From Cordilura impudica (lineage: Eukaryota; Arthropoda; Insecta; Diptera; Scathophagidae), in assembly GCA_963682025.1 (NCBI GenBank), contig CAVMKG010000248.1, positions 2,501 to 66,500 of the forward strand: a stretch of 64,000 nt of DNA. Reading direction: 5' to 3'. This document shows positions 22,176-34,165 of the stretch, one piece after another. A program made the translations under genes and the position numbers. The number at the start of each line of letters is the position of its first letter. Within the stretch, counting starts at the first letter, position 1. The notes below the pieces were generated by a model. The model was not told the DNA's origin, ran no database searches, and saw nothing but the letters and a program-made list of their open reading frames with translations.

Positions 22176-24764
22176 TCATGCTCATGCAGATCAACCTCCA
22201 TCGGAGCAAAACGGCTACTTTAACTCTGATGGAAAAACTACAAAAAGGTAAGTTACATATCATACTAGTACAGGAACCTTGGACGGTAAATGACAAGGTT
22301 ACTGGACTCAATGATCCTAATTACCAAATTTTTTATGCTCATACAGGAACTCGACCGAGAACTTGTATTATTTGTCACAAAAACCTAAATTATCTCTTTT
22401 CTCCAGACTTGGCCACCGCAGATGCCACCGTCCTGCAACATGGAAGCCAACCGATGCTCTTGGCATCGGTTTATCTCCCGTCGGACTCGCCGACACCTCC
22501 ACCGACGTCGGAACTGGAAGAGATGGTAAGGACAGCTAGAACAACAGGTAAGGAAATTCTCATAGGGTGCGATGCGAATTCTCACCATATAGCATGGGGT
22601 AGTTCGAACTGTAACCCAAGGGGGGATGCTTTACTTGAATTCCTTAATGAAAATAACCTTTTCACCCTTAATACTGGAAACACGGCAACCTTTGTTAACA
22701 GATTAAGGGAAGAGGTTTTAGATATTTCAATTTGTTTAAAAAATCTAGTGGACGATATCCAAGATTGGCATGTCTCTAGCGAGCATTCCTTCTCGGATCA
22801 TCGGTACATCTTATTTAATCTGATACAACCACCGCCTGAGCCCCTTAAGTTCAGGAATAAGGCTAAAACGGATTGGCCAAAATTTAGAAGAAATCTAATA
22901 GCCCGTCTAACTACTCCCCCCACAGTCCTAAGGAATGTTGAGGAAGTTGACGGCGAAGTAGATAGATTAACGAAGAGCCTAATTGAGTCTTTCAAGGAAT
23001 GTTGTCCACTCCGGGAAAGGAGATCTCCCCGAGTAAAACCCTGGCTGACAGGGGAATTGATAAATCTTGGGAAGGATGTCCGAAGATTATTTAATAGGGC
23101 TCGTCGTAGAAAACATGTAGTATACTGGGATGACTACCATGACAAACTCAGGGAATACAACAAAAAGATTCGAGTAGCCAAACGCAACTCCTGGAAACTT
23201 TTCTGTGAACAGGTTGATAGCGTTAATGACGTCTCGAAAATCAAGAAATTCTTATCGAAAACCCATTCACAGCCTGAAACTCTAGTCGATAAGGACGGGA
23301 TTCGGGCGGAATCAATGGAACAGTCTTTAAGAATATTGATGGAAACACACTTTCTTACCGAAGAACGTGGGCCAAATAGGAACGTAGAAATTGGTACCAA
23401 TGTGTCCCGACAAACTGGAACCAACGTGGAACAGCAGACGGGACACGATGGGGAACAATATGAAGGGCCTAATGAGGAACAAAATCGAGAGGAAAGAAAT
23501 GATAGAATAACCGAAAATATGGTAAATAAGGCAATACAAAGCTTTGCCCCTTTTAAGGCAGCAGGCCCAGATGAAGTCTTTCCTGCTCTACTACAAAAGA
23601 GCGGGGACTTAATTGGTAGTAGTCTGGCTGGCATATTCTCTGCTTGCCTAAAATTAGCGTACACCCCCAGGGCATGGCAGGAGGCCAAAGTGGTCTTCAT
23701 ACCAAAGCCGGGAAATGAAAGCTACGCGAACCCAAAGGCCTATCGACCGATAAGTCTTACATCCTTCCTACTGAAAACCATGGAGCGAATAGTCGATAAC
23801 ATGGTTAAATATCAAATCCCCAATGAGTTGTTGAAATTCAAACAGCACGCTTATTTAAAGAGACGCTCAGTGGAAACTGCGCTTCATGAAGTAGTTCACC
23901 ACATCGAAAGATCTTTTGATCTTAAAATCTTCACCCTAGCTATATTCATTGATATAGAAGGAGCTTTTAACAATGTATGAACCAATACGCTACTCCAATC
24001 CCTAGAACAATTCGACATTGACCGGGATATTAAAGCCTGGATCAGTCACATGCTAGGGAATAGATGGATAAGTTGCGAGGTTGGTGGCATTAAAACAAGA
24101 AACAAGGTTTGTTGTGGGACACCTCAAGGGGGGATTTTATCCCCCCTTCTCTGGGTGACCACTATAAACAGTCTGCTAAGGATTCTAGCCAATAAGGGTT
24201 TCCAACCTGTCTGCTACGCAGACGACGTAGCGATACTGTTAAGGGGAAAGATCCTAGAGATTTATGTAGGAAGGCATCGAATGCACTCCAAATAGCATAT
24301 GACTGGGCACAACCGAGGGGTTTGAATGTGAACCCAGAGAAAACTGAAATATGCCTCTTTACAAGGAAGACGAAAATAATCGATTTTGATGAACCTCGCT
24401 TCCAGGGCAAAACGATTAGAATCACACAGACGGTGAAATACCTTGGGGTGATTCTCGATAAAAAACTTACTTGGAAAAACCACATCGAGAGCATATAGGC
24501 TCAAAATGGGGTTTAAACCCGAGGACGACATATTGGCTGTACACAAGCGTCATTAAACCTATTCTAACCTACGCATCCATAGGACATCAATGAACAGGAA
24601 ATGTTACATTAAACCACTCCAAAAGATACAGCGCCTCTGTTGCATAGGAATCAGTGAGCAATAAGGACTACATCTACGAGGGCTTTAGAGAATATTCTAT
24701 CTATACACCCAATCGAGATTAAAATTAAATATGAGGCAGCTCTGGCCATGTTACGACTAAGGGT
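22172..24764 (+). pseudogene. LOA ORF2, endonuclease and RT part
   Basis: The ATG at 22172 overlaps the ORF1 stop. The endonuclease shows 'MQINLHRSKTA', 'LVQEPW', 'IGCDANSHHIAWGS', 'EVLDISIC' and 'FSDHRYI'. The RT follows from ~23530: 'AAGPDEVFPALLQ', 'YRPISLTSFLLKTMERIVD', 'IFIDIEGAFNNV' (motif A), 'CCGTPQGGILSPLLW' (motif B) and 'CYADDVAILL' (motif C). A TGA at 23978 follows motif A. Frameshifts occur near 24255 and beyond, for example before 'YLGVILDKKLTWKNH'. The solo LTR cuts the frame after 'AALAMLRLR'. Confidence 0.85.
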
Positions 24765-25447
24765 TGTAACAACGCAAATTGCGTTATACATAATAGCCAC
24801 CAACAGAACCAACCAACAGCCATAAATACATACCGTAGCGCAACACTAATAACATCAACAACATCTACGTCATAACAAATATACCTTCAACTAAACATCA
24901 ACCAAACTAAGCTCTCATATAAAAATAGCTACAGATCACCATATACGCACAACCACACATCATTTCTCAACAGTAGAATACCCACGTCACAGCAGTAACA
25001 AATATACATTCAACTAAACATCAATAAACCAAGCCCTCATACAAAACTACACATCAACATACACGTAAAACATATATGTTCAACCAAACATGAACAACAA
25101 ACCAGCCTTCATATAAATTAATACACATTCAACTAAACATGAACAAAATAGACTACAACAGTAAGGCATACACATTCAACCAAACATGAACAAAAACCCA
25201 GCTCCTATATAAATTAATACACATTCAACTAAACATGAACAAAATAAGCCTGCTAAAAATAGTTTTCAAGTGGCTAAAGCAAATGGTATTTTTTAATTCT
25301 CACTCAGTTTATAAACTTATTTACATAAGAAGGCAAAGTTGGCCTGAGAATGGCAATTGAGTTTTCGGCGCTAAAGCTGAACGGTGTATCTTACTAAAAG
25401 ATAATTCCAACCTTTTAAAGACGATCGGTACCGGTTGTCATCCATAT

Positions 25448-25975
25448 TAATCTAGCGGCTTAAAAGCTGACTGCTCCCGATAATCCAGCGGCTTAACGGC
25501 TGACTGCTCCCGATAATCCAGCGGCTTCACGGCTGACTGCTCCCGATAATCCAGCGGCTTAACGGCTGACTGCTCCCGATAATCCAGCGGCTTCACGGCT
25601 GACTGCTCCCGATAATCCAGCGGCTTCACGGCTGACTGCTCCCGATAATCCAGCGGCTTAACGGCTGACTGCTCCCGATAATCCAGCGGCTTCACGGCTG
25701 ACTGCTCCCGATAATCCAGCGGCTTCACGGCTGACTGCTCCCGATAATCCAGCGGCTTAACGGCTGACTGCTCCCGATAATCCAGCGGCTTCACGGCTGA
25801 CTGCTCCCGATAATCCAGCGGCTTCACGGCTGACTGCTCCCGATAATCCAGCGGCTTAACGGCTGACTGCTCCCGATAATCCAGCGGCTTAACGGCTGAC
25901 TGCTCCCGATAACCCAGCGGCTTAACGGCTGACTGCTCCCGATAATCCAGCGGCTTAACGGCTGACTGCTCTCAA
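25448..25975. repeat. 33-bp minisatellite, ~16 units
   Basis: The unit starts TAATCCAGCGGCTTMACGGC and continues TGACTGCTCCCGA. One site alternates C or A among units. From unit 4 to unit 12 the order is A-C-C three times over, a 99-bp higher-order period. Units 1 and 17 are degenerate. Since 33 is a multiple of three, the minus strand stays open and spells an 11-residue period ('KPLDYREQSAV'), but there is no sign that it is a gene. Confidence 0.95.
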
Positions 25976-26169
25976 ATCCAGCGGCCTGTGCTGACTGCTC
26001 CCGACTAACCCCGCCCTTGTAATTACAGGTGGCCAAGACACAGCACAGCTCACGACAGCAACTCTAGTCGCACTACCACCTTCTGCCGGCTGCTGACGCT
26101 CTCCCGACCGGTCGCGCCATCGACTACCTGTATGCCGGAGCCACGCCACCTACTGTGCCGCCACCTGTC

Positions 26170-26890
26170 TGCCAGTGTTAACACAACACCGAAATCATCA
26201 AGCGGCGCATCTAAGCCATCTACTGTGCCGCCATCTGTCTGCTAGCATAATCGTGCCAGGCCACCTACTGTACCGCCATCTGTCGACCAGTATCACCGCA
26301 CTCCTGATATCATCAGCCGGCACATCCACGCCACCCACGGTGCCGCCATCTGCCTGCCAGTGTCGTCGCACTACCAACACCATCAGCCGGCGCACCAAAG
26401 CCACCTACTGTGCCGCCATCTGTCTGCCAGTAGCAACGCAACGCCGAAATCATCAATCGGCGCATCTAAGCCATCCGCTGTGCCGCCATCTGCCTGCCAG
26501 CATAGTCGTGCCAGGCCACCTACTGTGCCGCCATCTGTCGACCAGTATCACCGCACTCCTGCTACCATCAGCCGGCACACCCACGCCACCCACGGTGCCG
26601 CCATCTGTCTGCCAGTAGCAACGCAGCGCCGAAATCAGCAATCGGCGCATCCAAGCCATCATACGACCGATCACGCCGCCACCTGTTGGCCAGTAGTCGC
26701 ACCGCCCGTCGACCGACGCACTCCAGCATACCACTACGCTGCCATCCGTCAGCCAGTAGTCGTAACGCCTGTCGCTCGACGAACCCGAGTCAACCACTAC
26801 GCCATCACCTGCCGGCCAGTAATCGAGCCACCTGTCAACCGAGTCAACCACTGCGCCGCCATCTGTCGACCAGTATACTCGAGTCACCAG
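26170..26890. repeat. GC-rich complex tandem repeat in the solo LTR
   Basis: 'GTGCCGCCATCTGYCTGCCAG' and 'GTCGACCAGTATCACCGCACT' blocks recur every 60-120 bases. Larger blocks starting 'GAAATCATCAANCGGCGCAT' recur at about 26190, 26450 and 26630. Open frames here follow from the low stop density of the GC-rich repeat and have no family features. Confidence 0.8.
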
Positions 26891-27122
26891 CTACCGGCTA
26901 GCATAGCCGACCTCCCGATAATACGAAAGCAGAACTGTTGTCAGTCACGTCTTCATACGTATATAGATACATATATTCATATATACACGATTAGCACTTA
27001 AATAAACTACTTTGTAACTAAAAGGTTTATAGTGTTTTATTGCATAAGGTTTGAGGGTCCTTAGGCTGACCCTGGAGACGACTGAACTACCTCAGCCGTC
27101 GATCAAAATCCTTGTTATAGGG

Positions 27123-27802
27123 TAACAGGGGAATATATCACCGACCACATGACCAGACACCAGACTATTTTAGACCAAATTCCGGGACTCAACACAGTGA
27201 ATATAAGCTGTGATAGAATCGCGGAAGTGTCAACAGATATACCCTGCGGTATACGGATACTAGACAGGGAAAGTTGGATGAACGGGAATATTCTACAAAA
27301 CCTTCCAGGGTCACATTACTATACGGACGCCTCTAGTCTGCATGGTAAGACTGGGATAGGTTTCTACGATGAAGACCGTTCCACAGGGAAATACCTCCGT
27401 CTTCCGGACCACAACTCTGTCTTTCAGGCTGAATTGGTGGCGATAAAGGAATTATTAGGTCTATTAACGCACGGGATTCCCCAAGTCCCGGAGACGTGAA
27501 AATATTTACGGACAGTCTAGCGGCTATCAGAGCGATATCCGCGGACAAAACTAGATCAAGGACTATCCTCGAGTGTAAGGAGGAGATTTCAGACTTCTCC
27601 AGAAGAGGCAGACTTGAAATCGTTTGGATCCCAGGACACAGTGGTATAATGGGAAACGAGACTGCTGACGAACTGGCCAGGAAGGGCTCTTTCCTGGAAA
27701 GAATAAATTTGGAAAACCCAAAACCTTTCAAGTCTCTCAAATTGGAACTGGCAGACTGGGCGACCAGTTCGCATGTATCAATTTGGGAGGAGACTGACGT
27801 GG
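27123..27802 (+). pseudogene. LOA ORF2, RNase H part
   Basis: The coding frame resumes right after the solo LTR and reaches a retroelement RNase H. It shows 'YYTDASSLHGKTGIGFY' (first Asp), 'FQAELVAIKELL' (Glu), 'VKIFTDSLAAIRAIS' (Asp) and 'WIPGHSGIMGNETADELARKG' (His and Asp). All four catalytic acids are present. There is a frameshift at 27496-27499. RNase H removes the RNA template strand after first-strand synthesis. Transib-2 inserts 12 codons after 'FKSLKLELADW'. Confidence 0.88.
27798..27802. repeat. Transib-2 target duplication (left)
   Basis: CGTGG, repeated at 34792-34796. Confidence 0.9.
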
Positions 27803-29347
27803 CACAGTGGTTCAAAACCAAAAAAAAGTAGTAATAAGTCTGGAACTTCTAAACTATTGGTTGGATTGGAATAGTATATTCTAGGCGATTGTAGTCAAGG
27901 ATATAGGCTTTCAAAATATTTATTTTTGAGATACCCTGTTGTAACACAGGGTGAGCTACAGGGTGCCAAAGTCGACCACCTCGAGGTGGAAAATGCTTTC
28001 AAAGCTTGTAACTTTTATAAATATGAAGCGATTTTTACGTTTTTTAAATTTTTCCAATAACCATTAAATTGTTAACAAAAAACATGCTTATACTATCTAG
28101 TTATCGCTTATGGTTTAAAAAATATTTGATTTTAAAAATCAACATTTGAACTTTTCACCAAATTCTTTCTTGGTTTTTCGCAAATAACATTCTTATTAAA
28201 ATAGATAAAAAAAATCTAAAAATATGTTTTTGAATTATTTCAAACCGTTTAGTGAGCACAAAATCTTAAAGTTGACTTTTTGAATAAGGTTCTAAAAATT
28301 GCAAATTTTTGCCAAAAAATACCCTTCATTCTTTCACTTTTTTCTCACAACCTTGGTAAAACATGTATATATTTTTCTACATATTTTAAAAGAATATATT
28401 TCAAGAATGGTTGTAAGTGAAATTTTTAATATTTTTGGACATGCACCCTACGTCCAGCATTGGACGAAATTGGGCAATTTTAAAAAAAAAAAAACTAAGT
28501 TTTAAAAGTTAATACAAAAATATCCGCTCGATTTCTTCAAATATTTCACCGCAGTATTAAAGCACCAAATATTTTTATTTACTTGCCGCAATAAAATTCA
28601 CCGCCGTTACATAAACGTGGTCAGAAGGGCTTAAGTGGTGAAAAAAGTCAAATTTTCATACGAATTTTTTTTGTTAACATAAAAAACATATTAAGATAAG
28701 TTATTTTTATATTTTGTTTATTGATTCAGAGCGGCATTTAAATTATCTAAAACACTTCAAAAAATCATTTTGATAACGTTAATAGTTTTTGAGATATTTA
28801 TATTCAAATTTCAGAAAAAAATATAGAAAAACTATGGTTTTTCGTTTTTTTTGGTTATTTTGCTAAAGTGTTCCCAAAATTTTTGAATTTTACTTATTAT
28901 TATATATATTGTTAAAGAAGACATATTTATCTATTCAACGATGTATAACATGTCTATCAAATATATTCCAACATGCGGAAATGATGACCCCAAACCACAC
29001 TCCACAGGCAAAAATTTAGCTATTTCTCTATTTGTTCATATAAATGGTCATTTACATAGTGAATGACATATTTTTTTATTGTTTTTTGGTAATTTTATAT
29101 ATCTTTTCAAAGAAGGTATAATTATAAGTTAATGGTGTATGAAATATTTACCTAATGAGTTTCAACTGATCATATAATTGCCCGAAACTCTGATGCTGAT
29201 TTTATACAAAAAAAAAACAGGTAAAAAGCCAATGCCTAAGATATTTTCATTATTAAATAACAAATATAGCAAAATTTTTTTTAATGAGTATTTTTTTATT
29301 TGTTTTATAATAGGCTTAAAATTACATAACAATTGTCTGCTTGTTTA

Positions 29348-31011
29348 CTAGTTATTTTCTACAAAACAATCAGAAATATCAAAAGATAAAAGATGTTTTA
29401 TATCCATAGCTTCGGAATCATCATTTTCTATTTCAAGACTTATTTTTGGTAACCATTTTGTTCTTATGGAGTATATTACTGGATTTGATGATATCAATAA
29501 ATATTCCATTAAATCGGAATTTTGGGCTTCTTTGCTAAATTTTCTTGTATTAAAAAGTCTAAAGTGTTTGACATCTCTGTTTCAAGCTTCTTGTGCTTCT
29601 TCAGTCAGTTCTCCCAAGGGCAGGATGCTATTTTGTATTATTTCTTTCCCATGAGCTAATACTTTGTGTACAGTTGGTGTCATTGGCCTCCAAGGATATA
29701 AGTTCATTATTAATACCTTAGTTCCACTAGCATATATTTTCAATTTCTCCACATTAATTTGTTGTTTACTATTAATGACAGCTAATATTATTTTAAACCG
29801 TGCGATTAAAGCCGTGTCAATGCCAGTAATCAAAGAAGTAGTTTCGGGATCTTTAAAGAAACGTCTTGCTGTATTACCATCATTTGAACTTCCATAGCCA
29901 CAAAGAGGCTTATCGACAATTAGACCAAGTTGCATTTTAAATTCATCCTGAATTCTTTTCTTCTCAGTTTTTCGTATGGCGTGTAGATCAGTATTATTTT
30001 TAACTGGTATATTTTCTTGTCCTAGAATTTGCCGGTATTTTAGATCATATGCGAGATGCAAGCAATATTCCATAAATCGTATTCTTGCATGAAGTGGTGA
30101 TATTCCAAATTTTAAAGCATTTTCATTAATAGGAATTTCATCACAACTGTTATGAAATTCTGAACTTTTCTTTCCACATATATTACATTTCCAAGTAGAT
30201 GTTATATCTGTAACGGCATTGGCTACTTTCCCATCAATCATTGTAAAAAGTGGTTGAAATAACACTTTAATGACACTTCCAGATATTTCCATAAAAACTG
30301 GAGACAATCTCGAAATTTCCTGATTTATTGAACTCACTAAGCTTTGTGTTGTAATTTTGTCTTCCTTTGTGTACTCAAATCGGATTGGCCGACATAGAAA
30401 CTTAGATCCGGGTGTCCATATGTCCTGATATTCTCTCTCACTAGAAGAAGAACTTGTCTCATTATACAGCCTCATTTTTAATGGTACTAATGATGTCATA
30501 AAAATAGCTGAAAAATCTATTTCTGAATTGCTTCCACTTGGTTGTCTATACTCAGAAAATCCAGATGTTCCATCGCATCCCCATTTACATATTAACGTAA
30601 CTTCTGAATTGTTGCATATTTCTATTTCTTCTTTGCTAAATGTGGATATTATTCTAGATGCAGTCTTTTCAAGCAGTTCCGCTAATCCAACATTTGCACT
30701 TTCAGTATTGGATTTCACATTAGATGGAAGAATTTTATTTTTTGTTTCCTTTATGGCTCTGCTGGTAGGAAAAATATCAAATCTTTTTTCTTTGAGAGCT
30801 TTTCTCAAAATACCATATTTATTTCTTGTCAATCCCAAATTTAAAATAAGAGCTAACGCATCCTCTTCTGTAAATGATGTTGACGATTTTGGCGTTGAAA
30901 TACGTTGCACCATACGCATCAACCGCTTAGGAGATGCAGTTGGTAACACATCTACAATTTTAGCAGCTTCCTTTGGTTGCGTGCGTGTCAAGGCTGATTT
31001 AAAAGAATCCT
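29348..31011 (-). pseudogene. Transib-2 transposase, N-terminally truncated, one TGA
   Basis: A RAG1-related transposase diverged from that of Transib-1. The readable protein begins at the inner edge of the right arm ('IKDSFKSALTRTQPKE'), equivalent to roughly residue 120 of Transib-1, so the N-terminus is missing. Present are 'CKWGCDGTSGFSEYRQ' (Asp), 'FTMIDGKVANAV' (Asp), 'WKCNICGKKSSEF' (zinc Cys pair), 'FGISPLHARIRFMEY', 'NDGNTARRFFKD', 'VHKVLAHGKEII' (His pair) and 'GELTEEAQEA' with the third acid. A TGA follows at 29582-29584 in place of Arg. The frame then continues 'NRDVKHFRLFNTRKF' to a TAG at 29348. One stop and the lost N-terminus make it inactive. Confidence 0.88.
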
Positions 31012-31743
31012 TAATTTTATGATCAGTTGAAACTCATTAGGTAAATATTTCATACACCACTAACTTATAATTATACCTTCTTTGAAAGGATATATAAAAT
31101 TATTTGAAGTAATAAAAACGTATGCAACCCTTTACCAAAAAACAATAAAAAAAAATATTTCATTCACTATGTAAATGACCATTTATATGAACAAATAGAG
31201 AAATAGCTAAATTTTTTGCCTGTGGAGTGTGGTTTGGGGTCATTATTTCAGCATGTTGAAATATATTTGATAGATATGTTATATAGCGTTGAATAGATAA
31301 ATATGTCTTCTTTAACAATATATATAATAATAAGTAAAATTCAAAAATTTTGGGAACACTTTACCAAAATAACCAAAAAAAACGAAAAACCATAGTTTTT
31401 CTATATTTTTTTCTGAAATTTGAATATAAATATCTCAAAAACTATTAACGTTATCAAAATGATTTTTTGAAGTGTTTTAGATAATTCAAATGCCGCTCTG
31501 AATCAATAAACAAAATATAAAAATAACTTATCTTAATATGTTTTTTATGTTAACAAAAAAAATTCGTATGAAAATTTGACTTTTTTCACCACTTAAGCCC
31601 TTCTGACCACGTTTATGTAACGGCGGTGAATTTTATTGCGGCAAGTAAATTAAAATATTTGGTGCTTTAATACTGCGGTGAAATATTTGAAGAAATCGAG
31701 CGGATATTTTTGTATTAACTTTTAAAACTTAGTTTTTTTTTTT

Positions 31744-31747
31744 TTAA
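31744..31747. repeat. piggyBac copy 1 TTAA duplication (left)
   Basis: TTAA at 31744-31747 and again at 34166-34169. The uninterrupted left arm of Transib-2 shows a single TTAA at the matching place (28480-28483), a natural empty site. Confidence 0.92.
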
Positions 31748-34165
31748 CCCTCATACGATCCTCAAAATAAGTTACAGTAAAGTTCTTCGGGTGAAAAAAC
31801 ACCCATGTATAACCTTTACCAATTTTTTAATGAAAATATATATTTTTTTCAGTTTTTTAATAACCGTTTAAGTAATATTTATTAAAATATAATTAATAAG
31901 AAAACAATAAAAAATAAACTTAAATTATCCATTAAATTCCATAGGATGTAGGTACATATTTTTAGCTTTTATATAATAATAACTAATTGTTTTGGTTACA
32001 GTTGCTGCATATAAAATATGCAATTTTGTGTTGTCCGCATATGAATTTTTGACAAGATGTACATGCCGAATAGGCTTTTCTATCGTTTTTCGGGCACAGT
32101 TCACATCGGGCCCCTGAAGTCATTTTTCTTTTTTTCCCACATGATGACGTAGAGGGCTCTTCGTCTGATTGGCGTATGGTGTTGAGCAAAATTATTGCAG
32201 AATCGGACCTTGGTAGATAAGATCGCCGTTGAATTTCTGGCTTAACCAATTCCATTCCCAGTTCATGAAGAAATAACCTTCTTTTGTGTAATATTCCTTT
32301 TTTCCAATCATTGTTCATTTCTTGCCATAAAACGTACGCATTAATTGCTGATATGTCAATCATATTGCTAAACATTGCATGAGGCCAGCGATTAGTTTTT
32401 CGTTTCACTGTGTATGTACCCACCAGCTGATCTAAAGTGTCTACACCTGCTTTAGTTTTATTATAAAACGAAATAATCTCTGGCAACTTATTCCTTCCAT
32501 CCAATACCGATTTGTTATGATGAAAAGTGCTTAGGACATTGACAGTCTTATATTTTTTTGGAACGTACTGCACCAGTGAAATTTTGTCGTTGAAAAAAAA
32601 CATGCTGGAAAAAACTGAACGTTTACGAAGTTCTTGTTTAGTTGATTGTGGCATAAACGTTTTATTGGACCGAACTGTGCCCACAATGGTGTTTTTTCTT
32701 TTTAGCAATTCGACAGCAAGATCGTATGTTGTAAAGAAATTGTCGCACGTTATATTTCGCCCTTTTAGATCTTTTATAAGGTCAAGAACCACTCTCTGAC
32801 CTTGTTTCTTTTCTGGTGCTGCATCAGGAGCACAAAGTACCCAAAATTTAATGCCATATTTGGCAGGCTTCGATGGCATATATTGTTTGAATGCACATCT
32901 ACCTCGGAATGCCAATAGTTGCTCATCAATAGTTATGTTTTCATGTGGAACATAAATACGTTGTTGATTATCCACCCATTTGTCCCATAGCTCTCTAATT
33001 GGAGCTAACTTATCACGAGCTCTGCGTTCTGTTCTGCTAGCTTTATCGTCAAATCTTATAACTCGATTTAGCTTTTTGAACTGTTTCAATGACATCGTTG
33101 AACGAAATATAGGCCTTCCCGTTTCTTCATTCCACAAGCTATCCAGTGACTCGCCATGTGATTTATACACGCCCGCCAGTATAAGTAGACCAAAATATGA
33201 TTGTAATGAGACATCGTCAATATCTTTCCAATCATTTTGATAAACACGAAGACCCTCCACATTCGTATATTTTATAATAACTTTCCGTAAAGTTTCAGGA
33301 AAACATACATTAAATGCATCACTTATACTAGCAATGCGACTAGAAGCGTAATAAGTTATTCCAACTCGATCCCGAATAATGTTTTCTGTACATGGTCGTC
33401 CAAAAGTACTTGGCAACTCAGTGGACCACATAACCTTTTTGTCCTTGGATGAAATGTAACTACTTGCTTCAGTGGGTACATCTAACTCTTCTTCCTCACT
33501 TTCATCACTGGAAGAATGCGAAATTTGCTCAACCAACTCATCTGGAACATAATCTTCAGAATCTGTAACAGAGTCGTCTGCTGCATCACTTTCTTCCCAA
33601 CTTTCCATTAAATGCTCAATTTCAGCATCAAGTAAACGCTAAAAATAAATTGTTTTTACCAGGTATTTTGTTTTTCAAAAATATTTTTATTTACCTTTCC
33701 TGTTGTAGACATTTTCGATATTTTTTTGCAAAATTCACTATGTATATTTCTTTGTGTTACAAAATTTACGCCAACAAAAATAATTTTCAAATGACGCATG
33801 TGGAATAACGGAATTACATAATTTTGCAAATCATCACATGGAAAAAACACATAAAAAACATATGGTTGAACTGTGCTGCCAGAAATATTTTATTTCTGTC
33901 ATAAAGGTTACCACAGAAAGGTTCCCACAAATAATACTTATGAGTTTTTCTAAATGGGTGATATTTCACCCGAGGGACTTTTACGTAATTCTTCAAATAA
34001 TTTCGAAATCCTAAAGTATGTCAAAGAATCTGTACCGTTTTTTGGTGTAAAATATCAATTTAGAAAATTAGAAAAAGGTCTCATTTCGATCCGATAAAAT
34101 TTTTAAGAGATATACGGTTTTAAATCTTAAAATGGGTGAAATTTCACCCGAAGATCGTATGAGGG
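31748..34165 (-). mobile_element. piggyBac-family element, copy 1 (complete)
   Basis: 2,418 bp with 13-bp terminal inverted repeats CCCTCATACGATC and TTAA on both sides. An internal inverted repeat (TTCGGGTGAAA…CACCC) directly abuts the right terminal repeat but lies ~24 bases inside the left one. This is the asymmetric layout known from piggyBac. A further GGGTGATATTTCACCC copy lies at ~33957. The transposase gene is intact. Length and all sequence compared match the copy at 52348. Confidence 0.96.
31983..33712 (-). CDS. piggyBac transposase, two exons, intact
   Basis: Cuts and pastes at TTAA. The uninterrupted frame from 33608 gives 541 residues, but a better model has exon 1 at 33712-33695 ('MSTTGK'), a 56-bp GT…AG intron (33694-33639, ending TTTTTAG) and exon 2 from 33638. 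This adds 'RLLDAEIEHL' and gives 557 residues with the usual family N-terminus. Catalytic Asp residues are seen in 'ENITIDEQLLAFRG', 'NITCDNFFTTYDLA' and 'NKTKAGVDTLDQLVG'. The Trp-rich 'TNRWPHAMFSNMIDISAINA' follows. The C-terminal Cys-rich domain ('CELCPKNDRKAYSACTSC' to 'FICSNC') binds the terminal repeats. No defects. The acidic N-terminal region ('SSDESEEEELD') is typical. Confidence 0.95.

Larger units (their letters stand above)
24765..27119 (+). mobile_element. solo LTR, 2,355 bp, inside LOA
   Basis: It starts TGTAACAACG and ends …CTTGTTATA, a short inverted pair (TGTAACAA/TTGTTATA). GGGT flanks both ends (24761-24764 and 27120-27123; AGGGT if the last A is shared). No retroviral coding is inside, so it is a lone LTR left after recombination. 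The orientation is plus, from the AATAAA at ~27000 followed by a GT-rich stretch. An LTR this long with a minisatellite is unusual. Gypsy or BEL/Pao origin is undecided. Confidence 0.75.

Noticed and set aside
23134..23700. Minus-strand 188-codon frame over LOA ORF2
   Set aside because: Antisense of the RT region; composition mirrors the sense codons.
25447..25827. Minus-strand frame encoding an 11-residue repeat protein
   Set aside because: It is the translation of a 33-bp minisatellite inside an LTR; the period is a multiple of three, so lack of stops is automatic.
25448..25975. CRISPR array
   Set aside because: Units are contiguous 33-bp repeats without unique spacers, in a eukaryotic TE.
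26175..27001. Overlapping GC-rich frames (147 and 213 codons)
   Set aside because: They follow from low stop density in a tandem repeat and show no domain or conserved start.
30528..31022. Plus-strand 164-codon frame opposite the Transib-2 transposase
   Set aside because: Antisense shadow of a clear transposase.
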